Assembly: GCA_964595455.1 (NCBI GenBank)
Contig: CAZQQL010000056.1
Span: 1-21,591 of the forward strand
Length of the DNA stretch: 21,591 nt
From: DAOUEG01 sp964595455
GTDB taxonomy: Bacteria; Chloroflexota; Dehalococcoidia; Dehalococcoidales; RBG-16-60-22
Direction of reading: 5' to 3'
The first letter of the stretch is position 1. Every line of letters begins with the position of its first letter. A model generated the notes under the pieces. It was not told where the DNA came from. It made no database searches and saw only the letters and a list, made by a program, of their open reading frames with translations. Positions 1 through 8,450 of this stretch are shown one piece after another. The translations under genes were made by a program, and so were the position numbers.

Positions 1-2
1 CG

Positions 3-833
3 CTGAACCGGTTCCCCAACGGGATCACCGGGCAGCACTTCTACCAGAAGCACTACGAACCTGTACCTTCGTTCGTGAAAACGGTAACGTTAAGTTCACA
101 GGATACACCAGCGCGCGACTACATCATCTGCAATAATCTGCCTACGCTGCTGTGGCTCGGGCAGATAGGCGACCTCGAACTGCACGCCTGGTTCTCGCGT
201 ACCGTACCGGGTCCCGACCTGGACAAGAAGGCGGCCGAATCGGGTAATCCGGACGTCTTCGTTAATTATCCGGACTTCATTATTTTCGATATCGATCCTT
301 ACATTTATTCCGGAAGTGAAAAGGGTGGTGAAGAACCCGAACTCAACCGCCGGGCCTTCCGCGCGACCTGCGAAGTAGCGCTGGAACTGAAAAAGACCCT
401 CGACCGGCTATCCTTTCCATCGTTCGTAAAAACCTCCGGCAAGACAGGGTTACACATATTCCTGCCAATCGAACGTCGCCTGGACTATCGGACCACCCGT
501 GCTGCCGCAGAAACGTTCAGCCGTTTCCTCCTCCAGCGGAACCCTTCGGGGTTAACTACGGAATGGTCGGTGGAAAAACGCCGTGGGAAAGTCTTCCTTG
601 ATTTCAACCAGAATGTACGCGGGAAAACCCTGGCTTCTGTCTATTCCCCACGGCCCAGCCTGGAAGCGAGCGTCTCCGTGCCACTCAAATGGGACGAACT
701 TGATGAGATCTACCCCACCGATTTCACGATCCTAACTGCTTGTGACCGCTTCGAGAAAATCGGCGACCTCTGGACGCACATCCTGGATGCTAAACTGAGC
801 GTTTCAGCGCTGACTGCGGGACTCAAAGTGTAA
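3..833 (+). CDS. ligD: LigD-type NHEJ polymerase/primase domain, 5'-partial
   Basis: This is the C-terminal 276 residues of an archaeo-eukaryotic primase (AEP) family polymerase domain of the LigD type, which adds nucleotides during bacterial non-homologous end joining with Ku and an ATP-dependent ligase. The frame is open from base 3, and the first visible residues (LNRFPNGITG, then FYQKHYEP) already match the conserved start of the domain. The gene therefore begins outside the window, and the GTG at 75 is not the real start. Visible motifs are the metal-binding FDIDP (about residues 95-99 of the visible part), KTSGKTGLHIFLP (about 143-155; family form SGGKGLH) and the FLDFNQN..GKT region near the end. 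Whether a ligase domain is fused upstream cannot be seen. No terminator is visible before the convergent lipoprotein gene 32 bp away. The domain call is firm; the symbol assumes the bacterial LigD nomenclature. Confidence 0.87.
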   Translation: MNRFPNGITGQHFYQKHYEPVPSFVKTVTLSSQDTPARDYIICNNLPTLLWLGQIGDLELHAWFSRTVPGPDLDKKAAESGNPDVFVNYPDFIIFDIDPYIYSGSEKGGEEPELNRRAFRATCEVALELKKTLDRLSFPSFVKTSGKTGLHIFLPIERRLDYRTTRAAAETFSRFLLQRNPSGLTTEWSVEKRRGKVFLDFNQNVRGKTLASVYSPRPSLEASVSVPLKWDELDEIYPTDFTILTACDRFEKIGDLWTHILDAKLSVSALTAGLKV

Positions 834-865
834 AAATTATTGTGTCTACCTTTGACTTCAACTTG

Positions 866-1459
866 TTAATCTACCAGCCAGTACGTATTATGCAGCGTTT
901 CGTAAATATCCCCGGACTGCGGCTCTACAAAATAGAACCTGTTGCCGATGATGCAGCAAACAAGCAGGTGGGAACGCTCTACATCCAGTACCACCCCCGT
1001 GATGTAACCGTCCGCGGCGGCGTCCCGGACCATGGCCAGCGTCCAGTCATCGCAGTCGTTAGCATCCGAAAGAAGGTCTACCGTCCCATTCACGCTCGTC
1101 GGTGTGTAAGCCCACGCGTCAACCCAGGCACGTAATTCATCCATGTCCTGGAAATCCCTCAATTCCCGGTAAACAGGAACTTCCTCTATCTGACTGACTA
1201 TTTCCCTGACGACCACTGTCTCCTGCGGCTGAGCCTGCAATTCATTGATTTTCCTGGTCAGTGAATCGTTGATCGCCTGGAGTTCTTCGTATCGCTCTTT
1301 CCATTCCTGCTCATTCGTGGTGGCGGGAGAACTTGTGTACCATCCTCCGGCTACTGTCCGGGGTCCGTGCTCCCCGCTTCCGGTAACGCACCCGCACAAC
1401 AGGACGGATATGCCTGAAAAAATGATTGCCAGGATACAAAAGGCACGAAAGACTCTCAT
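866..1459 (-). CDS. Lipoprotein with transglutaminase-like cysteine domain
   Basis: This encodes a 197-residue predicted lipoprotein. Residues 1-24 form a basic, hydrophobic signal peptide ending in LLCGC, a lipobox-like site with C24 as the lipidation candidate. Residues about 50-78 are polar and heptad-like (KERYEELQAINDSL onward), probably a short coiled-coil spacer. The C-terminal part has a transglutaminase/BTLCP-like arrangement: NDCDDW (C136), then ERSHLL (H164), then FYFVEP (E179), which could be a Cys-His-acid triad. The protein is probably attached to the outer face of the membrane; its substrate is unknown. It converges on ligD and diverges from the AOR1 gene across a 230-bp intergenic region. 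The overlapping plus-strand frames have no family signature. The lipoprotein call is fairly firm; the enzyme fold is inferred from the motif order. Confidence 0.72.
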   Translation of the reverse strand: MRVFRAFCILAIIFSGISVLLCGCVTGSGEHGPRTVAGGWYTSSPATTNEQEWKERYEELQAINDSLTRKINELQAQPQETVVVREIVSQIEEVPVYRELRDFQDMDELRAWVDAWAYTPTSVNGTVDLLSDANDCDDWTLAMVRDAAADGYITGVVLDVERSHLLVCCIIGNRFYFVEPQSGDIYETLHNTYWLVD

Positions 1460-1583
1460 ACAAGACTGAGTTTACTTGCACTCCAGTACCTAACCAATCA
1501 GTAGCCGTACGAGTTTGCCCCCGTAGAAAACCTGCGCGCAATTTCGTATTACGTAAGTTAGCGGTATCATAACCGAAACGTTT

Positions 1584-1612
1584 TTGACAAAGCGGGACAT
1601 TGACTATATCAT
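1584..1612 (+). promoter_or_regulatory. Sigma70-like promoter for AOR1
   Basis: There is a perfect -35 (TTGACA, 1584-1589), a 17-nt spacer and a near-perfect -10 (TATCAT, 1607-1612). Transcription would start near 1619, leaving a leader of about 70 nt before the AOR1 start at 1690. It lies in the 230-bp region divergent from the lipoprotein gene. No operator was recognised. Confidence 0.65.
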
Positions 1613-1689
1613 CGATAAAAGAAGAAAATCCGCGGCACCTCGCAGGAGCAGCACACGTAAACCGCGGAGAACGAACAGGAGGCACACGC

Positions 1690-3543
1690 ATGGCTAAAGG
1701 TTTCATGGGAAAGATATTGTGGGCTGATCTTTCCGCCAACAAGCTCTGGGATGAAGAACTCGATGAGAAGACCGCCCGGGATTTCCTCGGTGGTTACGGA
1801 CTCGGCGCCAAGGTGCTCTTCGAGCGGCAGAAAGCCCGGGTCGACCCTCTCGGTCCGGATGCCATCTTCGGCATCACCACTGGTATGATCACCGGCACAG
1901 ACGCCATCGGCGGCTCCCGTTACACCGTCGTCGGTAAATCCCCGCTGACCGGCGGCTGGGGCGACGCCAATTCCGGCGGCGCCTTCGGGCCTCACATAAA
2001 ATTCTCCGGCTATGATGCCATCTTCGTCAAGGGTATCGCCGAGAACCCGGTCTACATCTTTGTTGATAACGGCAAGGCGGAACTGAGAGACGCCTCCCAC
2101 CTCTGGGGCAAGGACTCATTTGAAACCGAGGACCTCCTGAAAGCCGAACACGGCAGGAATACGGAACTCTGCTGCATCGGCCAGTCCGGAGAAATGGTAG
2201 CCCGGATTGCGGCGGTCATGAATAACAAGGGACGCGCCGCCGGCCGTTCCGGCCTTGGCGCCGTCATGGGTTCCAAGAAACTAAAAGCCGTGGTCTGCAA
2301 AGGCACTATGGCCCCGCCCGTGGAAGATCCAGTCGCCATGAAGCAGGTGCGCAAGGAGCAGACGGGTAAACTCGGCGGCCATATTCTCGGTTTGCGTGAA
2401 TCCGGAACACCGGGTATTTTCAACATGTGCGCTAAAGTCGATGACGCCCCGACGAAAAACTGGAAAGGCGTTGCTGAAGTTGACCTGCCGACCTACGAGC
2501 AGCTCGGCGCTGAACCCGTGGTCGCCCAGCAGGAACGGCGCTACGCCTGCTGGAAATGCCCCATCGGTTGCGGCGGACACATGAAAGCCAGCACCGAAAA
2601 GAGCGATTACCAGTGGGCAGCCGGCGCACATAAACCGGAATACGAAACACTGGCCATGTTCGGCACCAACTGTCTCAATGACAACCTGGACTCGGTCATC
2701 AAGGTTACCGACATATGCAACCGGTACGGCGTAGACACTATTTCCGCCGGGGCCTGCATTGCATTTACCCTGGAATGCTACGAACACGGTATCCTGACCA
2801 AAGAAGATACCGACGGCCTGGAAATGACCTGGGGCAACCATAAAGCCATCGTGGAAATGACAGAACGCATGTGCCTGCGCCAGGGTTTCGGGGACATCCT
2901 TGCCGACGGCGTCAAGATAGCCGCCGAGAAGATCGGTAAAGGATCGGACCAATACGCGATGCATATCGGCGGCCAGGAATTTGCCGCTCATGACAGCCGC
3001 GGCGGCCACCAGTTCGCCATATCTTACGGCGCCGATCCCACCCCGGGCCGCCATACCCAGGGGGGTGAGGGCGCTCCCGGCGGTGTACTGCCGGAGTATG
3101 ACCGCCGTTCCTATGTGGGCCGCGGCATACCGCATGCCATCGGCAACAACTTCACCCATATGGCCAACTCCATCGGCACCTGTATCTTCGTCATCCAGGG
3201 CCTGCCTCATATCGACGACTTTATCCATGGGCTGAAGGTTATGTCAGGCTGGGATATCACAGTTGACGAGCTGCTCAAGGTTGGCGAGAGAATCAATAAC
3301 GTGCGCCAGGCCTTCAATATCCGCGAGGGTGTTTACCTCCCGTTCAAGTATCCGGACCGGATGCTCGGCAAGCCGCCCAAGGCAGTGGGCCCGAGGGCCG
3401 GTATCACCATGACCGAAGAAGAACTCTTCGACGAATACTTCGCGGCCATGGACTGGGACCGCCGGACCGGCCGGCCCAGTAAGAAGAAACTCCATGAACT
3501 CGGCCTGGACCAGGTAGCCGCGACCCTCTACCCTGAGGACTAG
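1690..3543 (+). CDS. Aldehyde:ferredoxin oxidoreductase family protein (AOR1)
   Basis: This is a 617-residue tungsten/molybdenum-bis-pterin enzyme of the AOR family, which typically oxidises aldehydes to carboxylates using ferredoxin in the cytoplasm. The start is ATG 1690, preceded by AGGAGG at 1677-1682; the in-frame codons back to 1600 lie upstream of that site and of the likely transcription start. The N-terminal domain shows FMGKILWADLS, FLGGYGLGAK and GKSPLTGGWG, then GAVMGSKKLKAVVCKG. The [4Fe-4S] ligands are C287, C290 and C294 (CWKCPIGC), with C498 as the likely fourth. The second pterin motif, usually DxxGLC, reads NSIGTC here (N493 to C498), which departs from Pyrococcus AOR and from AOR2 in this window. 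Substrate cannot be read from sequence. A hairpin terminator follows before the DUF362 gene. The family call is firm. Confidence 0.93.
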   Translation: MAKGFMGKILWADLSANKLWDEELDEKTARDFLGGYGLGAKVLFERQKARVDPLGPDAIFGITTGMITGTDAIGGSRYTVVGKSPLTGGWGDANSGGAFGPHIKFSGYDAIFVKGIAENPVYIFVDNGKAELRDASHLWGKDSFETEDLLKAEHGRNTELCCIGQSGEMVARIAAVMNNKGRAAGRSGLGAVMGSKKLKAVVCKGTMAPPVEDPVAMKQVRKEQTGKLGGHILGLRESGTPGIFNMCAKVDDAPTKNWKGVAEVDLPTYEQLGAEPVVAQQERRYACWKCPIGCGGHMKASTEKSDYQWAAGAHKPEYETLAMFGTNCLNDNLDSVIKVTDICNRYGVDTISAGACIAFTLECYEHGILTKEDTDGLEMTWGNHKAIVEMTERMCLRQGFGDILADGVKIAAEKIGKGSDQYAMHIGGQEFAAHDSRGGHQFAISYGADPTPGRHTQGGEGAPGGVLPEYDRRSYVGRGIPHAIGNNFTHMANSIGTCIFVIQGLPHIDDFIHGLKVMSGWDITVDELLKVGERINNVRQAFNIREGVYLPFKYPDRMLGKPPKAVGPRAGITMTEEELFDEYFAAMDWDRRTGRPSKKKLHELGLDQVAATLYPED

Positions 3544-3562
3544 TCGACCGAAGCGAACAACA

Positions 3563-3591
3563 GGGCGGGACTAACCATCCCGCCCTCTTCT
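3563..3591 (+). terminator. Intrinsic terminator or attenuator between AOR1 and DUF362
   Basis: A perfect 8-bp GC-rich stem (GGGCGGGA at 3563-3570, TCCCGCCC at 3578-3585) with a 7-nt loop is followed by TCTTCTTAT. The T-run is interrupted, so termination may be partial, and no separate promoter is obvious before the next gene at 3606. Confidence 0.7.
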
Positions 3592-3605
3592 TATGAAGGA
3601 GAAGT

Positions 3606-4754
3606 ATGGCAGGCAAGTCCATCGTAGCTCTGGTTCCCTGTGATTCCTACGATGATTCCATGGTGGAAGCGGCTGTCCGTGAGGGTATCGACCTCATTGG
3701 CGGGACAGAACGGTTCGTCAGGGCCGGGGAAAAAATCCTGCTTAAACCTAACGTCCTCGTCGGATCCGCACCGGAAAAATGTGTCTGCACCCACCCGGCG
3801 GTGCTGCGGGCGACTGCCATGGCGTTCCGAAACGCCGGCGCGGTCCTGTCCTGCGGTGATTCATCCGCGGTGGGTGGCTGTGCGCTGAACATGCGCCTGG
3901 CCGGCCTCAAGGCCGTTACCGATGAACTGACTATCCCCCTTGCGGACTTCTCCGGCGGCTCCGTCGTCCACCACTCAGACGCTCTCCTCTATCATCAGTT
4001 CACCATTGCCGCAGGTGTCCAGGCAGCCGACGGTCTTGTAAGTTTATGCAAGCTGAAAACTCACGCGCTGACCCGCATGACCGGAGCAGTCAAGAACCAG
4101 TTCGGCTGCATCCCCGGCATGCTCAAGGCCCAGCAGCATTCCCGCCTCCCCAATGCCTATGACTTCGCCACGATGCTCGTCGACCTCAATACCCTTCTGA
4201 AACCCCGTCTCTACATAATGGATGCGGTGATGGCCATGGAAGGCAACGGCCCGAGAGGCGGCGACCCGCGGAAAATCGGCCTCCTGATCTTCTCGGACGA
4301 CCCCATTGCCCTCGATGCGACGGCCTGCCGGCTGATCGATCTCGACCCGGAGCTCGTTCCGACCATGAAACCCGGTGAGAAAGCCGGCCTGGGTACGTAC
4401 CACATGGAAAACATAGAAATCCGCGGGGCCTCTATCGAGCAGTTCGTCTGCCGGGACTTCAACGCCGTCCGCAAGCCGCCGGACCGGCTCAAAGGCGGCC
4501 GGATGGGAGCTTTATTCAAGCAGTATGCTACGCCGCGCCCGGTCATCGATTCTGCCAGGTGTACCAGGTGCGGTACCTGTGTGAGGGCCTGTCCGGTACA
4601 ACCCGGCGCCGTCCACTGGCGGACGGAGGAGAAAACCAGCCCGCCTGTGTATGATTACCAGCGTTGCATCCGCTGCTTCTGCTGCCAGGAAGTATGCCCG
4701 GAAGGCGCTATCAGCATTGAAACCCCCTGGTTGGGCAAATTGATTTCCCGCTGA
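3606..4754 (+). CDS. DUF362 protein with C-terminal 2x[4Fe-4S] ferredoxin domain
   Basis: This 382-residue protein has an N-terminal DUF362 domain (about residues 5-290; ILLKPNVL, then LKTHALTRMTGAVKNQFG) and a C-terminal double-cluster ferredoxin module. The cluster motifs are CTRCGTCVRACP (C319, C322, C325, C329) and CIRCFCCQEVCP (C354, C357, C360, C364). The start is ATG 3606 with GAAGGAG just upstream. DUF362 proteins have no settled general reaction. The ferredoxin domain and the position between two AOR genes make an electron-transfer role with the AORs plausible, but that is inference. It is the second gene on the plus strand after AOR1, past a terminator-like hairpin, and ends 9 bp from the convergent AOR2 stop. 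No signal peptide or membrane segment is visible, so it is probably cytoplasmic. Confidence 0.88.
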   Translation: MAGKSIVALVPCDSYDDSMVEAAVREGIDLIGGTERFVRAGEKILLKPNVLVGSAPEKCVCTHPAVLRATAMAFRNAGAVLSCGDSSAVGGCALNMRLAGLKAVTDELTIPLADFSGGSVVHHSDALLYHQFTIAAGVQAADGLVSLCKLKTHALTRMTGAVKNQFGCIPGMLKAQQHSRLPNAYDFATMLVDLNTLLKPRLYIMDAVMAMEGNGPRGGDPRKIGLLIFSDDPIALDATACRLIDLDPELVPTMKPGEKAGLGTYHMENIEIRGASIEQFVCRDFNAVRKPPDRLKGGRMGALFKQYATPRPVIDSARCTRCGTCVRACPVQPGAVHWRTEEKTSPPVYDYQRCIRCFCCQEVCPEGAISIETPWLGKLISR

Positions 4755-4763
4755 CAGGGGCAA

Positions 4764-6689
4764 TTATTGCAGTAGATTATCGAGCGGCTTTATTAGGTCA
4801 TCCATGCCCAGACTGTGCAGCCTTTCCGGCGTTGGCAATCCGGTCTCCTCGTCCCAACCGCGTATCCGGTAATACTCCTTCAGCATGGCAGTGACCTTGT
4901 CCTTGTCCAGCACCCTGCCGGTGGCATCGACGGGCCTGGCGCCCGGTCCGGGCATGGTAATTTTGGCGCCGTGAATGCTCTGGTAGAGCGGCTCGGTGAA
5001 ATTGAACTCCGGCGGGTAATCATCATCCGGGATACGGTGCCCTTCTCGTACTCTTATCAGGCGCTGCATGATGAAGATGCGTTCAGCATATTCAGCCAGG
5101 GCGCCAGCGTCTATGCCGGTGATAGCGGAAAACAGCTTGCCTTCCAGGTCCGGGTCACCGACGGGGCCGTACTTACTGAATGAATAGGTGATCGGGTAGA
5201 TGAAATCACATAAACCGAGACTATCCCTGAGATATGTCCTGTTCTGAATGTTCCGTGCGGCTAGGGCTTTTCCCTCATAGGTGGTCATATCAGCGGCAGC
5301 CTCACTGCCCCACCACTTCCTGGCTATCTCCAGGTATGAATCGACGGAAAATCTCGTTGAAGCCGGGTCTCGAAAATGCATACTCCAGGGCAATCGAAGA
5401 TACCCGATTTCGTGGACGCTGATGGGATGCATCCGGGGTTCGAAGGGATAAAGAATGGCATGCGGGATATTCGCACGGGGAGGTACGCCGTCAGTGGAAC
5501 CGATAGGGGCAACGTTACCAGGGAACAGGGCGGCAGCTTGCGGCTTGACCATGTGGCGCACCCGCATCATTCCTTCGGCAAGAACATTCCCGAACCCGCT
5601 GCGGTAAGCAATAGCCTTGAGTAAAACCTCAAGAAACTCGCGTGTTCCGATCCCGGAGAGCGGCAGCCCAAGGTCTTCCTCGGTATACACGCCGTTTTTA
5701 TATACCGCCCACAGCCAGTCGATCATCGGCTGGAGCTCGAAGGTGCCGATCGAGTAATCATTAGCCATAGCGGGCGCATCGAACAGTGTCCTGGCGGTAT
5801 CTTCTTCATGCCCGTACAACCAGGGCAAGTAATACTCCATGGCCTGGCAGCCTCGCAGGCCGGTCAACGCAGGGTCCTTGCCGATACGGTAGATATACTT
5901 CGAACACGTGAGAGAACACTGGTAACAATGGCGCTGGCCGAGTGTCTCAAGCAGGTGACCGTGACCTGACATGTCAATGCGAGGGACGATCGCCAGGCTG
6001 ACGGTATCTTTTAGTTCACGGGTATAGGCAGCCAACTCCTTGACCCGGACCGGGTCGGCGGCTTGAGGTCGTCCGGTTCCCTTGATAACAATGGCCTTGA
6101 CGTTTTTGGATGCCATGACCGCACCGAAACCCGCCGTAACGGCGCCCTGGAGAGAAGCGTACAGAGTTGCCGTCCTGACCAGGTTCTCGCCAGCTGGCCC
6201 GGTAGTGACAAAACGGGCTGTTTTACCGTACTCGTCCTCCAGCAGCTTTTCCATGGTACAAGCGGATTTCCCCCAAAACCGGCTCCCGTCTTCCATAGTG
6301 ACTTTGTCATCGAAGAGGGTAAGGCAAACGGGTTTTTCCGCCCGGCCCAGGAGTACGATGCCATCCCAACCCGCCCGCTTGATCTCCGCCGGAAAATAGC
6401 CGCCGAGACTCCCGTAACAGTACCCTTCCGGGTAGGCCATGGGTGATTTTCCCGAGACACTCATCCGGGCGCAACCCTGGGCGCCAGCTGCCAGCAGCGG
6501 GCCGGTCATGAATATAAGGACGTTTCCGGGGTCGAAAGCGCCGGTATCCGGCGCCACCTTTTCCCAGTAGATACGGGAGGCCAAACCACGGCCGCCGAGG
6601 TACTTCTCAGCGTAATCCCAGGTGTTAATCTCATCATACTTGCCAGTGGTGAGATCAACCTGCAATATTTTACCCATCCAGCCGAACAT
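4764..6689 (-). CDS. Aldehyde:ferredoxin oxidoreductase family protein (AOR2)
   Basis: This 641-residue AOR-family protein is clearly divergent from AOR1. The N-terminus (MFGWMGKILQVDLTTGKY, then YLGGRGLASR) and GFGAVMASKNVKAIVIKG match the family's bis-pterin domain. The [4Fe-4S] ligands are C255, C258 and C262 (CYQCSLTC) plus C494. The pterin motif DSLGLC (489-494) is canonical, even matching the P. furiosus AOR numbering of D489 to C494. A likely reaction is aldehyde to acid with ferredoxin, but the branch also contains enzymes acting on other substrates, such as BamB of benzoyl-CoA reductase, so the substrate is open. Its ribosome site is AAGGAG about 9 nt before the ATG. It is the last gene of a minus-strand run after the Eis-like and cupin genes, 46 bp downstream of the cupin stop. 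Confidence 0.92.
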   Translation of the reverse strand: MFGWMGKILQVDLTTGKYDEINTWDYAEKYLGGRGLASRIYWEKVAPDTGAFDPGNVLIFMTGPLLAAGAQGCARMSVSGKSPMAYPEGYCYGSLGGYFPAEIKRAGWDGIVLLGRAEKPVCLTLFDDKVTMEDGSRFWGKSACTMEKLLEDEYGKTARFVTTGPAGENLVRTATLYASLQGAVTAGFGAVMASKNVKAIVIKGTGRPQAADPVRVKELAAYTRELKDTVSLAIVPRIDMSGHGHLLETLGQRHCYQCSLTCSKYIYRIGKDPALTGLRGCQAMEYYLPWLYGHEEDTARTLFDAPAMANDYSIGTFELQPMIDWLWAVYKNGVYTEEDLGLPLSGIGTREFLEVLLKAIAYRSGFGNVLAEGMMRVRHMVKPQAAALFPGNVAPIGSTDGVPPRANIPHAILYPFEPRMHPISVHEIGYLRLPWSMHFRDPASTRFSVDSYLEIARKWWGSEAAADMTTYEGKALAARNIQNRTYLRDSLGLCDFIYPITYSFSKYGPVGDPDLEGKLFSAITGIDAGALAEYAERIFIMQRLIRVREGHRIPDDDYPPEFNFTEPLYQSIHGAKITMPGPGARPVDATGRVLDKDKVTAMLKEYYRIRGWDEETGLPTPERLHSLGMDDLIKPLDNLLQ

Positions 6690-6735
6690 CGCTCATCGCT
6701 CCTTCAAGCAAGATTCGGTCATACCCACATCAAGT

Positions 6736-7095
6736 CTATTTCATAGCCGGCATACCTGGCATGACGCCGTTCACCAGCGGCACGATGCAGATGACCGTCA
6801 TCAGGCTTTTTCCCGTATTGGTGAAGCAGTGTTGTTCGTCCGGCAGGACCATGACAGCGTCGCCCTGTTTCAACGGAGTGCGGCTGTCCCCGTTGATCAG
6901 CGTCCCTTCCCCGGACACCACAAACATTTCATGCTCCCAGGCGTGGGCGTGGTTCGGGGTAGAACCACCGGGCTGTATCTCGAAGACCCGCATCACGAAG
7001 TTCGGCGCGCCTTCGTCCACACCCGCCACGATGTGCATCACCGCGCCCGGCGCGGCATCGTATCCTTTGACATCCCTGTAATTTTGGACTTTCAT
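6736..7095 (-). CDS. Small single-domain cupin protein
   Basis: This encodes 119 residues of a cupin_2 barrel. Motif 1 carries metal-ligand candidates H49, H51 and E56 (NHAHAWEHEMFVVSGEG), and motif 2 follows (GDAVMVLPDEQHCFTN, H89). The start is the ATG at 7093-7095, preceded by AAGGAGA; upstream in-frame codons run back into the acetyltransferase gene and lack a better site. Single cupins may be metal-dependent enzymes, isomerases or ligand-binding proteins, so no reaction can be assigned. It sits between the Eis-like and AOR2 genes, 14 nt from the first and 46 from the second, so co-transcription is likely. A link to aldehyde or pterin chemistry would be a guess from context. Confidence 0.85.
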   Translation of the reverse strand: MKVQNYRDVKGYDAAPGAVMHIVAGVDEGAPNFVMRVFEIQPGGSTPNHAHAWEHEMFVVSGEGTLINGDSRTPLKQGDAVMVLPDEQHCFTNTGKSLMTVICIVPLVNGVMPGMPAMK

Positions 7096-7109
7096 CGAGA
7101 TTCTCCTTG

Positions 7110-8327
7110 TTAGAACGAGTCCGCGCAGTAAGGCTCGTATTCCGTCTTCATGACCCTGTCCCACAAAGCTAAAGCTTTCGCATCCCGGGTATCCAGGCGG
7201 CCCATACGGGCGGCCTCGGAAGCGCTGATACGCCCGAATACCAACATCGCCAGCGTCGAAACGGGCATCGTTACCTGTGTTCCTTTGTTCGAGCGCCGGA
7301 CGCTCGCGCCTTCCGTGCCGGTTTCCATCTCCCAGCAACCGTTGTTCCAGGGACAGAGTTCATCACGGACCTCGAACGATAGCGTCCCCTCGGCGGCGTA
7401 AGGCCGCAGCGGCAGGGCTTTCTCTAGATCCACGATGCGCGCCAGCAGTCCTACGCTCGGGACGGTGACTTCCAGCCGCTTGGGTTCCAGCAGGAGGTGC
7501 ATCAGGGGATCGTCCGGCGGCATTTTCCGGGCGCTTATTTGGTTGACGAGATCGAACCGTCCCAGATAGCTCCAGATACCCTGGTAGGCTGTCGGTGTGA
7601 GCCAGGCCATTTCAGCGATATTCATCAGGTGTCCCTGGAAGGTTATCCCCGGACGCATGTCCTGTTCGACTCCGTAGACGACATAGCCCGCTGGTTTCCC
7701 GTTCTCATGGTAGACTATCTTTACCAACCGGGCGGCGACTTCCGGCGGCATGTAGGTACCATAAGGCGAGCCGGGGATTCTAAAATAGTCATCTTCCCGC
7801 CGGAGATAACCGTTCCTCCCGGAGATAAAGCGGTGATAGAGGGCGAGGAGGACACTTTCATCAGCCTGAGTCGCTTCTTTCATGACACCCGTACCGTTCG
7901 GGCAGTTGAGCAATTGGATATCGCGGGGATCGATGTTGTAGGAATAACGGCCGGAAACCACGCCGTAGCCGTAGCGCTGATAAATAGCCGTCCGGGAGGC
8001 AAAAAGCGCCGAAATGTGCCGTTCGCCCTGTTCGTGCATGATTTCGAAGTGCCGGGTGGTGACCTTCCTCAGGTATCCTTTCCGCCGGAACAGCGGGTAG
8101 GTGCCCACCATGGTGACGCCGGCAATAGGGACCGGGGCGCCGTTCAGCAGGATGGTCAAAGGCCAGAAAGCATAACTGGTCGCCAGCCTGCCGTCCTCGA
8201 AGCCGCACAGCGTCCATTCAAGCGGCATGTCCACATGCATATTGCCGCCGGAGGCAAACACCGTTCTCACATTGTGATTGAAGGCTTCCAGTTCATCTGC
8301 TTTGATAGGCCGAATCTCGAACGTCAC
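7110..8327 (-). CDS. Eis-like GNAT N-acetyltransferase
   Basis: This is about 405 residues with the layout of the Eis (enhanced intracellular survival) family: an N-terminal GNAT domain, a second GNAT-like domain and a C-terminal SCP2-like domain. The acetyl-CoA loop reads VGTYPLFRRKGYLRKV, and YQRYGYGV matches the conserved end of the first domain. Family members acetylate amines, including aminoglycosides in mycobacteria, but the natural substrate here is unknown. I chose GTG 8327, preceded by AAAAGGGGAA. The frame extends to an ATG at 8384, but the best promoter would start transcription near 8368, downstream of that ATG. It is the first gene of the run with the cupin and AOR2. The long plus-strand frame over it is a shadow. 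The family call is firm; the start is probable. Confidence 0.87.
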   Translation of the reverse strand: MTFEIRPIKADELEAFNHNVRTVFASGGNMHVDMPLEWTLCGFEDGRLATSYAFWPLTILLNGAPVPIAGVTMVGTYPLFRRKGYLRKVTTRHFEIMHEQGERHISALFASRTAIYQRYGYGVVSGRYSYNIDPRDIQLLNCPNGTGVMKEATQADESVLLALYHRFISGRNGYLRREDDYFRIPGSPYGTYMPPEVAARLVKIVYHENGKPAGYVVYGVEQDMRPGITFQGHLMNIAEMAWLTPTAYQGIWSYLGRFDLVNQISARKMPPDDPLMHLLLEPKRLEVTVPSVGLLARIVDLEKALPLRPYAAEGTLSFEVRDELCPWNNGCWEMETGTEGASVRRSNKGTQVTMPVSTLAMLVFGRISASEAARMGRLDTRDAKALALWDRVMKTEYEPYCADSF

Positions 8328-8374
8328 AAATTCCCCTTTTCCGCAGGCATGCCGCCCACTGCTGGTACACAGCG

Positions 8375-8404
8375 ATTGTAGCATTTCAATTACAGTAACG
8401 TAAA
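8375..8404 (-). promoter_or_regulatory. Candidate promoter for the Eis-cupin-AOR2 operon
   Basis: Read on the minus strand there is TTTACG (8404-8399), an 18-nt spacer and TACAAT (8380-8375). The start would be near 8368, about 40 nt before GTG 8327. It overlaps the promoter region of the divergent YdeI-like gene. Confidence 0.5.
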
Positions 8405-8422
8405 CTAAACGCGATTATCGGG

Positions 8423-8428
8423 TATACT
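8423..8428 (+). promoter_or_regulatory. Candidate -10 for the YdeI-like gene
   Basis: TATACT at 8423-8428 matches the -10 consensus at five of six positions and lies 22 bp before the ATG at 8451. A GGGAG ribosome site follows at about 8438. No convincing -35 is seen at 17-18 bp. Confidence 0.4.
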
Positions 8429-8450
8429 ATGCAGTACGGGAGATGTCGTA

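Noticed and set aside
2281..3228. 315-codon minus-strand open frame opposite AOR1
   Set aside because: It mirrors a high-GC coding strand, has no family motif, and AOR1 is well supported on the plus strand.
7497..8381. 294-codon plus-strand open frame opposite the Eis-like gene
   Set aside because: It is an antisense shadow; the minus-strand protein has clear GNAT/Eis motifs.
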